Shown here piece after piece: positions 8,341-17,046 of a stretch of 46,182 nt of DNA. The DNA is taken from NCBI GenBank assembly GCA_024691425.1, contig JAILNQ010000124.1, forward strand, positions 1 to 46,182, in the 5' to 3' direction. The DNA is from Lachnospiraceae bacterium (GTDB taxonomy: Bacteria; Bacillota; Clostridia; Lachnospirales; Lachnospiraceae). The translations under genes and the position numbers were made by a program. The number at the start of each line of letters is the position of its first letter. The stretch's first letter is position 1. The notes under the pieces were generated by a model. The model did no database searches. It had not been told where the DNA came from and saw only the letters and a list, made by a program, of their open reading frames with translations.

Positions 8341-9570
8341 TCACATTTTTCCGTCCAGGCTCTTGCCTGTCTCAATATGTTCAAAGCTCGGGAGATAATC
8401 CTCAATGAGCTTTACTATATCGCCTTTAGAGCATTCCGGCTCAGAAAATGCCGCATTCAGCCTGTCAATAAGCCGAACGGCTTCCTTTCTGTCAGGTGCC
8501 TTTTTTCCGGTGATCACTCCGAGGCTTGCAAAGCGCTCAAAATCTACGGCCTCGCCTTCTATATAGAATTCCTCATAAGGCTTCTCACCGCTCGTGTCCG
8601 AAGGGGCAAAATGAACGGGATAAGGTTTTCCTTCAGTCCATTCGGCGGCTTTTTCTATCGCCTCGGCATCACTTTCACACCTGTAAATGTCATACCCCAT
8701 GGATTTTAAAAGGTCTTCGGCTATTCTGTCAAAAGACGTCATCGAAGCTTCGGCAAGTTTCGGGAAGAATATATTCCTGTTATCCCCGAGCATTGCAGAG
8801 AGCATGCATATCTGCCCCGATTCCTCCGGGCTTACGAAATACCTCTTCACATCCGAGGGAGCCGAAAGAGGCTGGCGCTTTGCGATCCTTTCAAGAAAAC
8901 CGGCCGGCAGCGAGCCGTTGCTGAAGGCAACGTTTGCAAACCTGGCAGTCTTTACCGGAAATGAATCAGAATAAGAGAAAATCAGGTCCTCCATGATCCT
9001 CTTGCTCGCACCCATGATATTCACTGGATTTGCGGCCTTGTCAGTGGATACGCAGAAATAAAGCTCGGGAGGATATTCCTCGAGCAGGTCAAGAAGCGAT
9101 TTCGCATTTATGACGTTGTTACGAAGAAGCGCCTCAACACTGAAAATGTCCTTCTCAGATCTGACATGCTTGTGAGCCGAGAAATTGGCAACGATATCGA
9201 ATCCGCCTCTTTTATCGCCACGTGCATGGCATCTGAACATCCTTGCAAAAGTTACCGATGAATAATCCATCGGATACGGAAGATAAACAGGCGGAACGTG
9301 CGCCGAAAGATCCGTTTCCGAGCGGAGATATCTCGTCAGTTCAGTGAGCGCGTTCTCGTTCGTATCAACTATCACAAGCTCAGACGGATCGAACGGAAGT
9401 ATTGCGCGGATGAACGCGGAGCCTATTGAACCTGCACCGCCTATGACAAGAACGCTCTTATTTTCTATCCTTTCGCGAAGCTTGCCTTCATGATCATTCA
9501 CATCATCGATGAACATGCTTCTTTCGCGCTTTATCACGTATTCATTTATGAAACTGTCCAGATTGAACAT
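8341..9570 (-). CDS. FlaA1/PglF-like NDP-GlcNAc 4,6-dehydratase
   Basis: A 409-residue soluble SDR of the polysaccharide biosynthesis CapD/FlaA1 group, lacking the membrane part of PglF. It has GGAGSIGS (44-51) for NAD binding. The active site reads STDK (175-178) and Met186 in NIMGASK, so the position that is Tyr in FlaA1/PseB is Met, as in PglF. From that I infer simple 4,6-dehydration without C5 epimerisation, which gives the D-sugar needed by LegC. It fills the LegB role in this cluster, although LegB of Campylobacter is from a different SDR branch. GGAGG precedes the ATG. The C-terminal 120 residues are extra to the SDR core. Confidence 0.85.
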   Translation of the reverse strand: MFNLDSFINEYVIKRERSMFIDDVNDHEGKLRERIENKSVLVIGGAGSIGSAFIRAILPFDPSELVIVDTNENALTELTRYLRSETDLSAHVPPVYLPYPMDYSSVTFARMFRCHARGDKRGGFDIVANFSAHKHVRSEKDIFSVEALLRNNVINAKSLLDLLEEYPPELYFCVSTDKAANPVNIMGASKRIMEDLIFSYSDSFPVKTARFANVAFSNGSLPAGFLERIAKRQPLSAPSDVKRYFVSPEESGQICMLSAMLGDNRNIFFPKLAEASMTSFDRIAEDLLKSMGYDIYRCESDAEAIEKAAEWTEGKPYPVHFAPSDTSGEKPYEEFYIEGEAVDFERFASLGVITGKKAPDRKEAVRLIDRLNAAFSEPECSKGDIVKLIEDYLPSFEHIETGKSLDGKM

Positions 9571-9585
9571 TTCTCCTCCGGCTGC

Positions 9586-10263
9586 CTATCTTATAAGAAT
9601 ATTGTCTTTGCTGCTGCTTTTGCTATAGTGATTTTCGGCAAAAGTCAGGTTAGGGGACTGGCCGAACACTATGACATTGTCGGGAACATCCTCATCCTTT
9701 ATGTAGGTGTTCGCCGAGATTATCACATTATTTCCTATGTTCGCGCCGCCGAGTATCTTCGAGTTCGAGAGCATTTTAACATGCGACCCGATCTTCGGAT
9801 AAACAGAGCTGCCGTCTTTGCGGATGTTGCCGCCCACGGTGCACCCCTGGTAAAAGAAAAAGTACTCTCCGTACTCGGCCTTTCCCATGACGCTTCCGAG
9901 CGGATGCTCGCAGAACCATATTTCGGGAAGCTTCACTTCATAAAAAAGCTCCGCGCAGTTGAGCGATTTATTAAGATAATATGCGGCTGACGCCAGATCG
10001 CTTTTTCCATCAAGAAACGAATACCTGCTGATCCAATAGAGGAAAACGCAGTATTCAAGTGAATGCATCGGTCTTACAGCGATCTCTGACTCCCCTGCTC
10101 CGTCACTCTTATTCAGGCGGAATGCGTCGATGCAGCGCTGCGTGTTTCCGATCGCCTTTGCAAATATTGAATCTGACAGCTCCGCGTCCGCGCCGGGTCC
10201 GAAAAAAGTATTCAGCTGATGTCTCAGCATCTGTTCAAGCTTTTTTTCCCATTCAGTGTTCAT
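9586..10263 (-). CDS. Serine-acetyltransferase-like left-handed beta-helix acyltransferase
   Basis: The 225-residue protein has a helical N-terminal half and a hexapeptide-repeat C-terminal half (HPLGSVMGKAEYG, YQGCTVGGN, ILGGANIGNNVIISANTYI) like serine O-acetyltransferase. The His of HPLG is the expected catalytic base. No other cysteine-pathway gene is near. It lies between the 4,6-dehydratase and the amidase and overlaps the latter by ATGA. The best guess is N- or O-acetylation of the 4-amino sugar intermediate (the LegH/PglD step) or of the finished nonulosonate, but LegH is usually PglD-like, so this is an analogue at most. Confidence 0.75.
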   Translation of the reverse strand: MNTEWEKKLEQMLRHQLNTFFGPGADAELSDSIFAKAIGNTQRCIDAFRLNKSDGAGESEIAVRPMHSLEYCVFLYWISRYSFLDGKSDLASAAYYLNKSLNCAELFYEVKLPEIWFCEHPLGSVMGKAEYGEYFFFYQGCTVGGNIRKDGSSVYPKIGSHVKMLSNSKILGGANIGNNVIISANTYIKDEDVPDNVIVFGQSPNLTFAENHYSKSSSKDNILIR

Positions 10264-11021
10264 GACAAGCGAAAATCCTCTGTGAAATCATCAAGGACCG
10301 GAAATTTTCTTCGGTATTTTTCCGTATCATCCGCAAAATCAAACTCTATCGTACCTTCTGTATCGGAGAGCGACTTCAGTATATCCCCGTTCGGGCTTAT
10401 CACGCATGAATCGCCGGAATAGTACTGTCCTCCTACATTTCCCTGGCAGTTTATGGCAAACACATATATCTGATCCTCGATCGCGCGTGCCTTAAGGAGC
10501 GCCTTCCAGTGCTCGCTTCTTGAAGCAGGCCAGCATGCCGGTACAATAACGGCATGGACAGATTCTGCAACAGCGCGGAACACCTCGGGAAACCTTAAGT
10601 CATAGCATATGAACGTCGAAAAAGGAATCCCGCAAAGCGTATAGATATCTATCTTCCGTCCGCTCGAAAACTTCTTATCTTCACCGGAAAACGAAAAGGG
10701 GTGTATCTTCGTATACTCTGAAACAACGGCCCCTGCGGCATCAACTATGGAATAGACATTTTCTGCCTTATCACCTGCGCGCCTTGCCCAGCCAAAACCT
10801 ATTCCCGTACCTTCATTCTTCGCTATATCCATAATACGTCCGAGAGTTTCTTCGCCGTCTTCTGCGGTCACATCCGTATTCATGGAAAAACCGGTGAAGC
10901 TCATTTCAGGGAAAAAGCAGTAATCGCATCCTTTTAAGCTTCTGATGATCTTCTCAGCATTTTCGATATTCTTTTCTTTATCTTCCCATGCCATGCATGT
11001 CTGGGCTAATGCTATTCTCAT
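10260..11021 (-). CDS. Nitrilase-superfamily amidohydrolase (carbon-nitrogen hydrolase)
   Basis: This 253-residue protein has the complete Glu-Lys-Cys triad of the nitrilase superfamily: Glu39 in FPEMSFTGF, Lys105 in YTKIHPFSFSGED and Cys139 in ICYDLRFPE. It resembles small omega-amidase-type enzymes that hydrolyse a carboxamide to acid and ammonia. The known legionaminic pathway has no such step. Its position between the acetyltransferase (ATGA overlap) and the CMP-transferase (7 bp) suggests it works on an amide in the sugar or its precursor, or recycles the keto-acid amide left by the class III aminotransferase reaction. Substrate unknown. Confidence 0.85.
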   Translation of the reverse strand: MRIALAQTCMAWEDKEKNIENAEKIIRSLKGCDYCFFPEMSFTGFSMNTDVTAEDGEETLGRIMDIAKNEGTGIGFGWARRAGDKAENVYSIVDAAGAVVSEYTKIHPFSFSGEDKKFSSGRKIDIYTLCGIPFSTFICYDLRFPEVFRAVAESVHAVIVPACWPASRSEHWKALLKARAIEDQIYVFAINCQGNVGGQYYSGDSCVISPNGDILKSLSDTEGTIEFDFADDTEKYRRKFPVLDDFTEDFRLS

Positions 11022-11028
11022 CGGCTTA

Positions 11029-11757
11029 TTATCCTTCTGATTTCCACTCGCTGAGATCGATCAGTTTATTCGCGACAATGAACCTTGCGAATTCAAGATC
11101 GATCATACTGTCTATCTCTATCGATTTTTCAGCAGGCATAATATACGGAACTGACTTTTCGGAATGGAACAGATGGTTCTTCTTCAGATAGTCCCATTTT
11201 GCCGCATAAATGCAGCCGTTCATGGTATACTCGCTTTCTATATCCTGCCGTCTTGTTGCCGACATTTCCTTTATCTCATGATAAAACTGTGACAGTCCGC
11301 CATTGTCATCAAGCGTGTGGATGAAATGTCTGCTGACCTCAACCTCTTTCATTCCGAGCATCGTATCGGAATCTGTTCTGATCATAAGATCAAGCGCATT
11401 GTTCAGATCGGTTGCGCTAAGGAACGGCGATGAAGGCTCAAGCAGACAGAGAATGTCATACTCCGACTCATCATTTGCCTCTATCCATTCCATCGCATGG
11501 TCGATGACGTCCATGCTCGATGCAGTATCCGTTGCCAGATGGGCAGGCCGCATGAACGGCACTTCGGCGCCGTAGCTTCTGGCAACTTCGGCTATCTTCT
11601 CATCATCGGTAGATACGATAAGCCTATAGTCGTATCTGCATTTCATTGTCGGTATGATCTTGTACGCTATGAGAGGAAGGGCTCCTAGCTGAATGATGTT
11701 TTTTCCGGGAACTCCCTTTGAACCGCCCCTGGCAGTTATCACAAACAGGATCTTCAT
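11029..11757 (-). CDS. legF: CMP-nonulosonate synthetase (LegF/NeuA type)
   Basis: A 242-residue cytidylyltransferase with the signature ITARGGSKGVPGKNI at residues 7-21, followed by STDDEKIAEVARSYGAEVPF and LEPSSPFLSATDL. It should activate an 8- or 9-carbon ulosonic acid with CTP, the last soluble step before transfer. The second cytidylyltransferase at 31033-31794 is much more divergent, so this one is the better partner for the synthase at 17746. It starts 6 bp after the aminotransferase gene with no clear ribosome site, so coupled translation is likely. The exact sugar is not decidable from the sequence. Confidence 0.88.
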   Translation of the reverse strand: MKILFVITARGGSKGVPGKNIIQLGALPLIAYKIIPTMKCRYDYRLIVSTDDEKIAEVARSYGAEVPFMRPAHLATDTASSMDVIDHAMEWIEANDESEYDILCLLEPSSPFLSATDLNNALDLMIRTDSDTMLGMKEVEVSRHFIHTLDDNGGLSQFYHEIKEMSATRRQDIESEYTMNGCIYAAKWDYLKKNHLFHSEKSVPYIMPAEKSIEIDSMIDLEFARFIVANKLIDLSEWKSEG

Positions 11758-11763
11758 GTTATA

Positions 11764-13065
11764 TCAGTTAAACTTTCTGAAAACAGGCTTTATGACATTG
11801 CCTGTTATAAAATCTTCAACATTTCCGTTAAGTGCATCGGTCATTACTTTTGCAGCCGACCTTACGGCATCCAATGTATAGTCTATTTCAGCATCCTTAT
11901 GCTCATAGGCGATAGCTATGCAGGGCATGAGAACTCCTTTATTGAGAAGCTCCTGCAAGAACACGGTCCTGTACTCCATCGAAGGCTTCTTGTCCTTTCC
12001 GCATATCACGAGGTTCGGCGAACACTCTGCCCCTGTCGTGTATATATAGTCGGAAAGGCCGGATTCCTTTGCTATCTCAGCTATTCCGCTGCAAAGCTTC
12101 TTACCCATTTTCCATATCTGGTCCGTAACGCCGAGTTCCTTATACACCTTGACGGTCTCGATGAAAGCTCCGAGTCCGCTCATTTCCGCACCGTGAGTCG
12201 TAGATATGAGGAACACGCGCTCCTTGCCGGGTGTGAGTCCGCCGAGATCCATGATCTCTCTCTTTCCGCCGAGGGCCGTTACTGAAAATCCGTTTGCCAT
12301 TCCTTTGCCATAGGTGACAAGATCGGGCTCGACTCCATAGTACTTGCAGGCTCCCTGAATATCCCACCGAAAACCTGTGATCATTTCATCGAGAATATAT
12401 ACAGTTCCGTTCTCCTTGCAAAGTTTACCGACTTCCTGCAGGAAATTGTTCTCGGGCTCTTCCGACTCCGAAGGCTCCATTATAAGGCAAGCGATCTCGC
12501 CTTTATGCTCCTCGAACATCTTCTTTACTGACTCAATATCGTTATAGTGAAAATCGATCGTCAGGTTCCTGATCTCCTGCGGGATTCCGCAGTTCATCAC
12601 GGTATCGCCGATGAACCAGTCATCATATGAGAAGAAAGAATGCTCTAAGCACCTTGCTATGTATTTCCTTCCGGTATAAGCCCTTGCAAGCTTTGTTGCC
12701 GCAGTCGTGACTGTTGAGCCGTTCTTTGCGAACTTGACCATATCTATCCAGGGAATGAGATCAACTAATGTCTCGGCCGCATCAACTTCTACCTTTGAAG
12801 CTTTTGTTGCGGTATTTCCGTTTCTTATCTGTGCAATGGCCGCATCAGATATACGCTCAAATCCGTATCCTACCGTGACTGAGCGGCAGGCCATGCCGTA
12901 ATCAAGAAATTTATTGCCGTCAACATCCCATGCATAAACGCCTTTAGTATGATCGATCACCCTAGGGGCGTTTCCCGGGAACGTCTCATCAGTCCTGCTG
13001 TACGTATGTGCGCCTGCAGGGATAAGATCATGTGCTTTCTTTCCGTAAATCTCATTCTGTGTCAT
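11764..13065 (-). CDS. Class III aminotransferase, glutamate-1-semialdehyde-aminomutase-like
   Basis: A 433-residue fold-I PLP enzyme resembling HemL. Visible features are DVDGNKFLDYGMA, the phosphate loop KNGSTVTTAATKLARAYTGR, Asp226 in ILDEMITGFR and Lys254 in TYGKGMANGF. No other haem gene is nearby and the position inside the nonulosonate block speaks against a haem role. Homologues of this type occur in several sugar clusters; here it may aminate a keto or aldehyde carbon in the side chain of the nonulosonate. GAGGAG precedes the ATG. An aminomutase reaction is also possible. Confidence 0.85.
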   Translation of the reverse strand: MTQNEIYGKKAHDLIPAGAHTYSRTDETFPGNAPRVIDHTKGVYAWDVDGNKFLDYGMACRSVTVGYGFERISDAAIAQIRNGNTATKASKVEVDAAETLVDLIPWIDMVKFAKNGSTVTTAATKLARAYTGRKYIARCLEHSFFSYDDWFIGDTVMNCGIPQEIRNLTIDFHYNDIESVKKMFEEHKGEIACLIMEPSESEEPENNFLQEVGKLCKENGTVYILDEMITGFRWDIQGACKYYGVEPDLVTYGKGMANGFSVTALGGKREIMDLGGLTPGKERVFLISTTHGAEMSGLGAFIETVKVYKELGVTDQIWKMGKKLCSGIAEIAKESGLSDYIYTTGAECSPNLVICGKDKKPSMEYRTVFLQELLNKGVLMPCIAIAYEHKDAEIDYTLDAVRSAAKVMTDALNGNVEDFITGNVIKPVFRKFN

Positions 13066-13089
13066 TTTTTCTCCTCATCCTTTCTTCCA

Positions 13090-14073
13090 TCAGGAATTCT
13101 GATGCTCTATCGCATCTATTATCGATAATATCTTTCTGTCGGCTTCAAATGTATGCCTTGCCTTAGTTTCCCCATTTATCACGGACATGAACTCTGTGAT
13201 CTCCGACAGGTATGCATCCTCTATGATCGATGCGCTGTAACCGGAAAGCTTGTCAACGCTTTCATACAGCTCAATTTTCACATCCTCTTTCTTATCCGGA
13301 TCGTATTCGCACAGTCCGTAAGGCGTTCCGTCCCATGAAATGTACAGATCTTCCGACATGCACTCAAAGTTTCTTACGGCCTTTCTCGAAACAACATCAA
13401 ACTGGATAAGTCCCATGGTACCGCCCTCATGCGATATCATTATCTGAAAGCTGTCCGGGTATCCGATTTCGAGAGACGTTGTTTTCTTCTTCTGAACTTC
13501 CCAGTGTTCGGGAAGACCGAAAACATCGAAAATCCACGGGAATTCAATGGCCATAATTTCCCTGCATCCGTTCGTCCTCGCATCACCTACGAAAAAGTTT
13601 CTGTAGTTCTCCCAGGGATGCCAGTCGGGAAGATACTGCCCTACATGGTAAACGTAGCTGATCCCTGCCTTGCTTTTTGTTACAGCCTTTTTAATGTACT
13701 CTATCTCCTTACGGTACATCGGCGTCGATGACAGGAAGAGGACAAGACCTTTTTCTTTCGCCAGAGCGATGTTTTCATCATATCCGTTTTCAACGAGGTT
13801 TATCTCAGTAAAAACATGAAGCCCTTTTTTCAGGCACTCATTTATTATAGCAGAGTGCGACAAGGGCGATGTGGAAACAAACGCCGCATCAGGACAGACA
13901 GAGCATGCCCCGTCGATATCTTCAAATGTCTCTATTCCGAACTCATCCTTTGCCTGCTTCTGCCGCTCTGGCATTTTGTCGACTCCGACAAGCTCTATGC
14001 TTTCATCATATGCGCGAAGCAGCCTCAGCCTTCTGCGTCCCATGGAGCCGAGTCCGACCACCATTACTTTCAT
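13090..14073 (-). CDS. Gfo/Idh/MocA-family oxidoreductase
   Basis: This 327-residue protein has an N-terminal Rossmann domain (MVVGLGSMGRRRLRLLR) and the C-terminal beta-sheet domain of the Gfo/Idh/MocA group. The usual EKP substrate loop reads EINL (about residues 93-96), so the common catalytic lysine is replaced by Asn. The fold still suggests NAD(P)-dependent oxidation or reduction of a sugar carbon, but the altered loop may mean an unusual substrate or a non-redox role. The start overlaps the LegG stop by ATGA; AGGAG is five to six bases before the ATG. It could supply the keto group used by the adjacent class III aminotransferase. Confidence 0.82.
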   Translation of the reverse strand: MKVMVVGLGSMGRRRLRLLRAYDESIELVGVDKMPERQKQAKDEFGIETFEDIDGACSVCPDAAFVSTSPLSHSAIINECLKKGLHVFTEINLVENGYDENIALAKEKGLVLFLSSTPMYRKEIEYIKKAVTKSKAGISYVYHVGQYLPDWHPWENYRNFFVGDARTNGCREIMAIEFPWIFDVFGLPEHWEVQKKKTTSLEIGYPDSFQIMISHEGGTMGLIQFDVVSRKAVRNFECMSEDLYISWDGTPYGLCEYDPDKKEDVKIELYESVDKLSGYSASIIEDAYLSEITEFMSVINGETKARHTFEADRKILSIIDAIEHQNS

Positions 14074-15221
14074 CTGCTCTCCTTTATGTCGTAAAAACCC
14101 TTTTTCAGCGAAATGCCGTCTGAGAGCGACTGCTTGATGATCTTTACGATAGCTTCTGCCGCATGTCCGTCACCGTAAATATCTGACTGTCTATGCTCCG
14201 TAGCAAGTGCCTTCGCCATAGCCTGTCCGATCGCTTCACGCCCAGACTCGCAGCTTATCACGGTTTCAGCCATGATACGTCCCTTCTGCCTGTCGCCTAT
14301 ATTGACTGAAGGAGTTCCGAGAACCGGTGCTTCAAGTATCCCGCTCGAGCTGTTGCCGAGCACAAAAGCTGCATGCCTTACAGAGCTCAAATACCTTTTC
14401 ATCCCGAGATTGTGAATGAACACAGCATTTTCACACCCATCGGCAAAGCCTGTAAGCATCTGATTTGCCGTATTTCCTCCTGCATCGGCATTCGCGCCCG
14501 TGATGACAAAGAAAATATCATCTCTTAGTTTCATGGCAGCGCACAGTTCATCTATCTGATCACTGACAGTATCGTCTTCCATAGTGACCGGATGGAATGT
14601 TACGACCGCATATTTTCCCCCTGATGGTATTCCGATATCCGCTCTTACCTCATCACCACTCATAAGCTCCTGCGTTCTTATATTATCAACGCTGAGCGCA
14701 CCGACAGAAAATACGCGGTCCGGTGACTCGCCGAGCTGGATCACCCTTTTTCTGTAGGCAGACGTCGAAGTAAAATGGAGAATGCTCATCTTCGTAATGG
14801 CATGCCTTATGCAGTCATCCACTGCCCCGAAAGTCACTTCACCGCCATGGATATGGGCTATCGGTATCCTCTCATTAAGTGCGGCTGCCGCAACGGAAAG
14901 CATCTCTGTGCGGTCTCCGAGTATCACTGCGATATCCGGTCTGTCCTCTGAAAAGCATTTTGCGAATCCCTTCATGGCATTTGCCATTGTTGCAGAGATT
15001 CCATAAGGTCCGTTGTCTTCGTCAAGGATCGGAACTGTATGTGCTATCTCATATCCGTCGGCTCTTATCGCATCAAGAGTATGCCCGTGTTTTTCTGAAA
15101 GGTGCGTGCCTGTGACTATCAGATCAAGATCAAGCTCTTCATCATCTGCCACCGTTCTGATAAGAGGGAACAGCTGCCCGTATTCCGCACGTGTTGCCGT
15201 GATAATGGCTATTCTCTTCAT
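14070..15221 (-). CDS. legG: Hydrolysing NDP-sugar 2-epimerase (LegG/NeuC type)
   Basis: A 383-residue GT-B-fold enzyme that hydrolyses NDP and inverts C2 to give a free ManNAc-type sugar for the synthase. Family marks are the N-terminal IITATRAEYGQLFPLI, the LILGDR-like segment IAVILGDRTEML, HIHGGEVTFGAVDD, and near the end LGNSSSGILEAP, GTPSVNIGDRQKGR. The family includes both the sialic-acid (NeuC) and legionaminic (LegG) enzymes; the presence of LegC and the 4,6-dehydratase argues for the LegG role. It overlaps both neighbours by ATGA. Confidence 0.9.
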   Translation of the reverse strand: MKRIAIITATRAEYGQLFPLIRTVADDEELDLDLIVTGTHLSEKHGHTLDAIRADGYEIAHTVPILDEDNGPYGISATMANAMKGFAKCFSEDRPDIAVILGDRTEMLSVAAAALNERIPIAHIHGGEVTFGAVDDCIRHAITKMSILHFTSTSAYRKRVIQLGESPDRVFSVGALSVDNIRTQELMSGDEVRADIGIPSGGKYAVVTFHPVTMEDDTVSDQIDELCAAMKLRDDIFFVITGANADAGGNTANQMLTGFADGCENAVFIHNLGMKRYLSSVRHAAFVLGNSSSGILEAPVLGTPSVNIGDRQKGRIMAETVISCESGREAIGQAMAKALATEHRQSDIYGDGHAAEAIVKIIKQSLSDGISLKKGFYDIKESR

Positions 15222-16066
15222 GATTCTTTCCGTTTCTTAAGATAACGGTCCCATTTACCTGTATCAAGAAAGAACTGTGACCTTTTTCCGCTGCTGATCT
15301 TGACGATCTTTGTATTGCCATCGCCGTACCGCTTGCATATCTCCTCGGCCAGCTGCAGATAGCTCATGTTCTTGTCACCAACATTATAAATACCAGAAAG
15401 GGAAGTGTCTACAAGCGCGAAAACGGCTGCTTCGCAAGCCTTTTCCACGGGAATGAAGCAGCTTATACGCTCACCGTCCCCATATACTTCTATCTTGTTG
15501 TCCCTTCTGACAGACTCTATCATCATCGGAATGATCCTGTCAGTCCTCATTCCATCGCCGTACACCTGCGCCATCCTGAGATGGACTATCCTGACCGTTT
15601 CCGAAAGCGCATTGTCTATCATGTTCTCTGAGGCGAACTTGGAAAGTCCATAGAAGAATTCGGCATTTCCTGACATTCTTATTTCGGATGTTTCATCATA
15701 AGTTCCGTCTTCATTCGGATACACCGCTATCGACGAAAAATTGACTATTGTTCCGACGCCGAGCTCTTTGGCGATCCTTATGACGTTCCTTGTCATCCTG
15801 ATGTTGTCTTCAAAAACCGAAAACTGCTCATCATATGACATCCCGGCCGAAACAAGTCTTGCCGCGGCATGAACTATAGCATCGATTCCATCATCTTTAT
15901 GCGCATCAAGAAATTCATCTACGGACCGATCGCTGATAAGATCAAGCGATTCTGCAATGCCGTCGCCGATGTGCCTTGATGTTGCCAGGACCGAATGATC
16001 CTTTTCAAGAAATTTTTTAAGATGGGTACCGACGAAACCTCCCGCCCCGGTGATCAGAACTCTCAT
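15218..16066 (-). CDS. NAD-dependent epimerase/dehydratase (extended SDR)
   Basis: The 282-residue protein has GAGGFVG (7-13) for nucleotide binding, SSIAVY (111-116), and the catalytic pair Tyr139 and Lys143 in YGLSK. It is a complete extended SDR like GalE or RmlD relatives. It is not one of the core legionaminic steps. Its place between LegG and the ATP-grasp ligase, with ATGA overlaps on both sides, suggests epimerisation or reduction of the nonulosonate precursor or of the moiety that is added. It is not a close match to the other SDRs in the window, so it is not a recent duplicate. Confidence 0.8.
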   Translation of the reverse strand: MRVLITGAGGFVGTHLKKFLEKDHSVLATSRHIGDGIAESLDLISDRSVDEFLDAHKDDGIDAIVHAAARLVSAGMSYDEQFSVFEDNIRMTRNVIRIAKELGVGTIVNFSSIAVYPNEDGTYDETSEIRMSGNAEFFYGLSKFASENMIDNALSETVRIVHLRMAQVYGDGMRTDRIIPMMIESVRRDNKIEVYGDGERISCFIPVEKACEAAVFALVDTSLSGIYNVGDKNMSYLQLAEEICKRYGDGNTKIVKISSGKRSQFFLDTGKWDRYLKKRKES

Positions 16067-17046
16067 GATTCCACCAGCCTCTCATCATAGAAACGGTAGA
16101 TCCTGCCGGGCTTCGGCGCAAGGTCTGGCACATCCCATCCGAGTGCGCGGCTTATCACGTATTCAACTTCGTTATATCCGAAAAGAGCTCTCATGTAGGT
16201 CGTGCCGGAAAACCTCGGATTTATCTCGAAAAGATAAGGATCTCCTTCAGAATCGCATCTCAGCTGCAGATTGCAGCTTCCGAAAGGTGTGAGCGCGTCT
16301 CCTATCTTTCTTATATAGCTTACTATTTTCTCCTCGGTATTGCCGCAAAACTCTGCAAAAGCCGTATTTCCTTCTTTCAGCGTCCTTCTTAAGATTATGC
16401 TGTCAGCGTACTTGCCATTCCAGTAGAGAATTCCGCAGGTATATTCTGATTTCATCGTTCCGATGGCCTTCTGTATGATGAATCCCTGCCCCGAAAGCGC
16501 ATCTTTCCTGTTCCTCAGAGTATCTGTATCTTTTATCAGCTCAACGCCCCTGCTTCTTGCGCCGTTTCTCGGCTTGATAATGCATGGCAGGAAAATCTCT
16601 TCTTTGTTCCATTCATCGAGCAGTATCGTATCGGGAGCATTGATCCCGTTTTCTTTAAGAAACTGATATGTCAGATACTTGTCGTTTCCTGTCTCAATGA
16701 CCTTCCGGTCAGAAACGATCACCATGCATCCGAACCGTTCGTACAGATCCTCTTTTATATCTGCGAAGTAAAGAAGCTCGAAATCCACGCCGATGAAAAC
16801 AACCTTAATGTTCTCCTTCTCGACGATCTCGTATATTTTAGCTTTCCAGTTTTCTTCCTCTTCGGCCTTTAAAAGATCCGGCAGAAGGTGATTGCTCTCG
16901 CACCAGAAAGAGCCGACAGTATCCGGAAAATAGTCGCATCCGATAAGTCTTACCCGGTCGGCTATTCCGCTTTTATTTATTGATTTTATGACCGCCTGAC
17001 CGATGAGCGATCCGGTCCCGGTTATGAGAATATTCGTCTTATCCAA
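16063..17046 (-). CDS. ATP-grasp ligase (carbamoyl-phosphate-synthase large-subunit-like)
   Basis: A 327-residue ATP-grasp enzyme that should form an amide or thioester from a carboxylate and ATP. The N-terminal Rossmann-like preATP domain starts TNILITGTGSLIGQAVI; Lys158 lies in PCIIKPRNGARSRG; and the metal-binding pair Glu274 and Asn276 is in YLFEINPRFSGT. There is no ATG near the domain start. I assign a TTG at 17046 because AGGAG sits eight bases before it. The gene overlaps the PHP gene by 8 nt. It may join an amino acid or acyl group to the sugar, or activate a carboxylate of the precursor. Confidence 0.82.
   Translation of the reverse strand: MDKTNILITGTGSLIGQAVIKSINKSGIADRVRLIGCDYFPDTVGSFWCESNHLLPDLLKAEEEENWKAKIYEIVEKENIKVVFIGVDFELLYFADIKEDLYERFGCMVIVSDRKVIETGNDKYLTYQFLKENGINAPDTILLDEWNKEEIFLPCIIKPRNGARSRGVELIKDTDTLRNRKDALSGQGFIIQKAIGTMKSEYTCGILYWNGKYADSIILRRTLKEGNTAFAEFCGNTEEKIVSYIRKIGDALTPFGSCNLQLRCDSEGDPYLFEINPRFSGTTYMRALFGYNEVEYVISRALGWDVPDLAPKPGRIYRFYDERLVES

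Noticed and set aside
11764-13065. Haem biosynthesis HemL
   Set aside because: The sequence is HemL-like, but the gene lies in the middle of a nonulosonate operon and no other haem gene is present.
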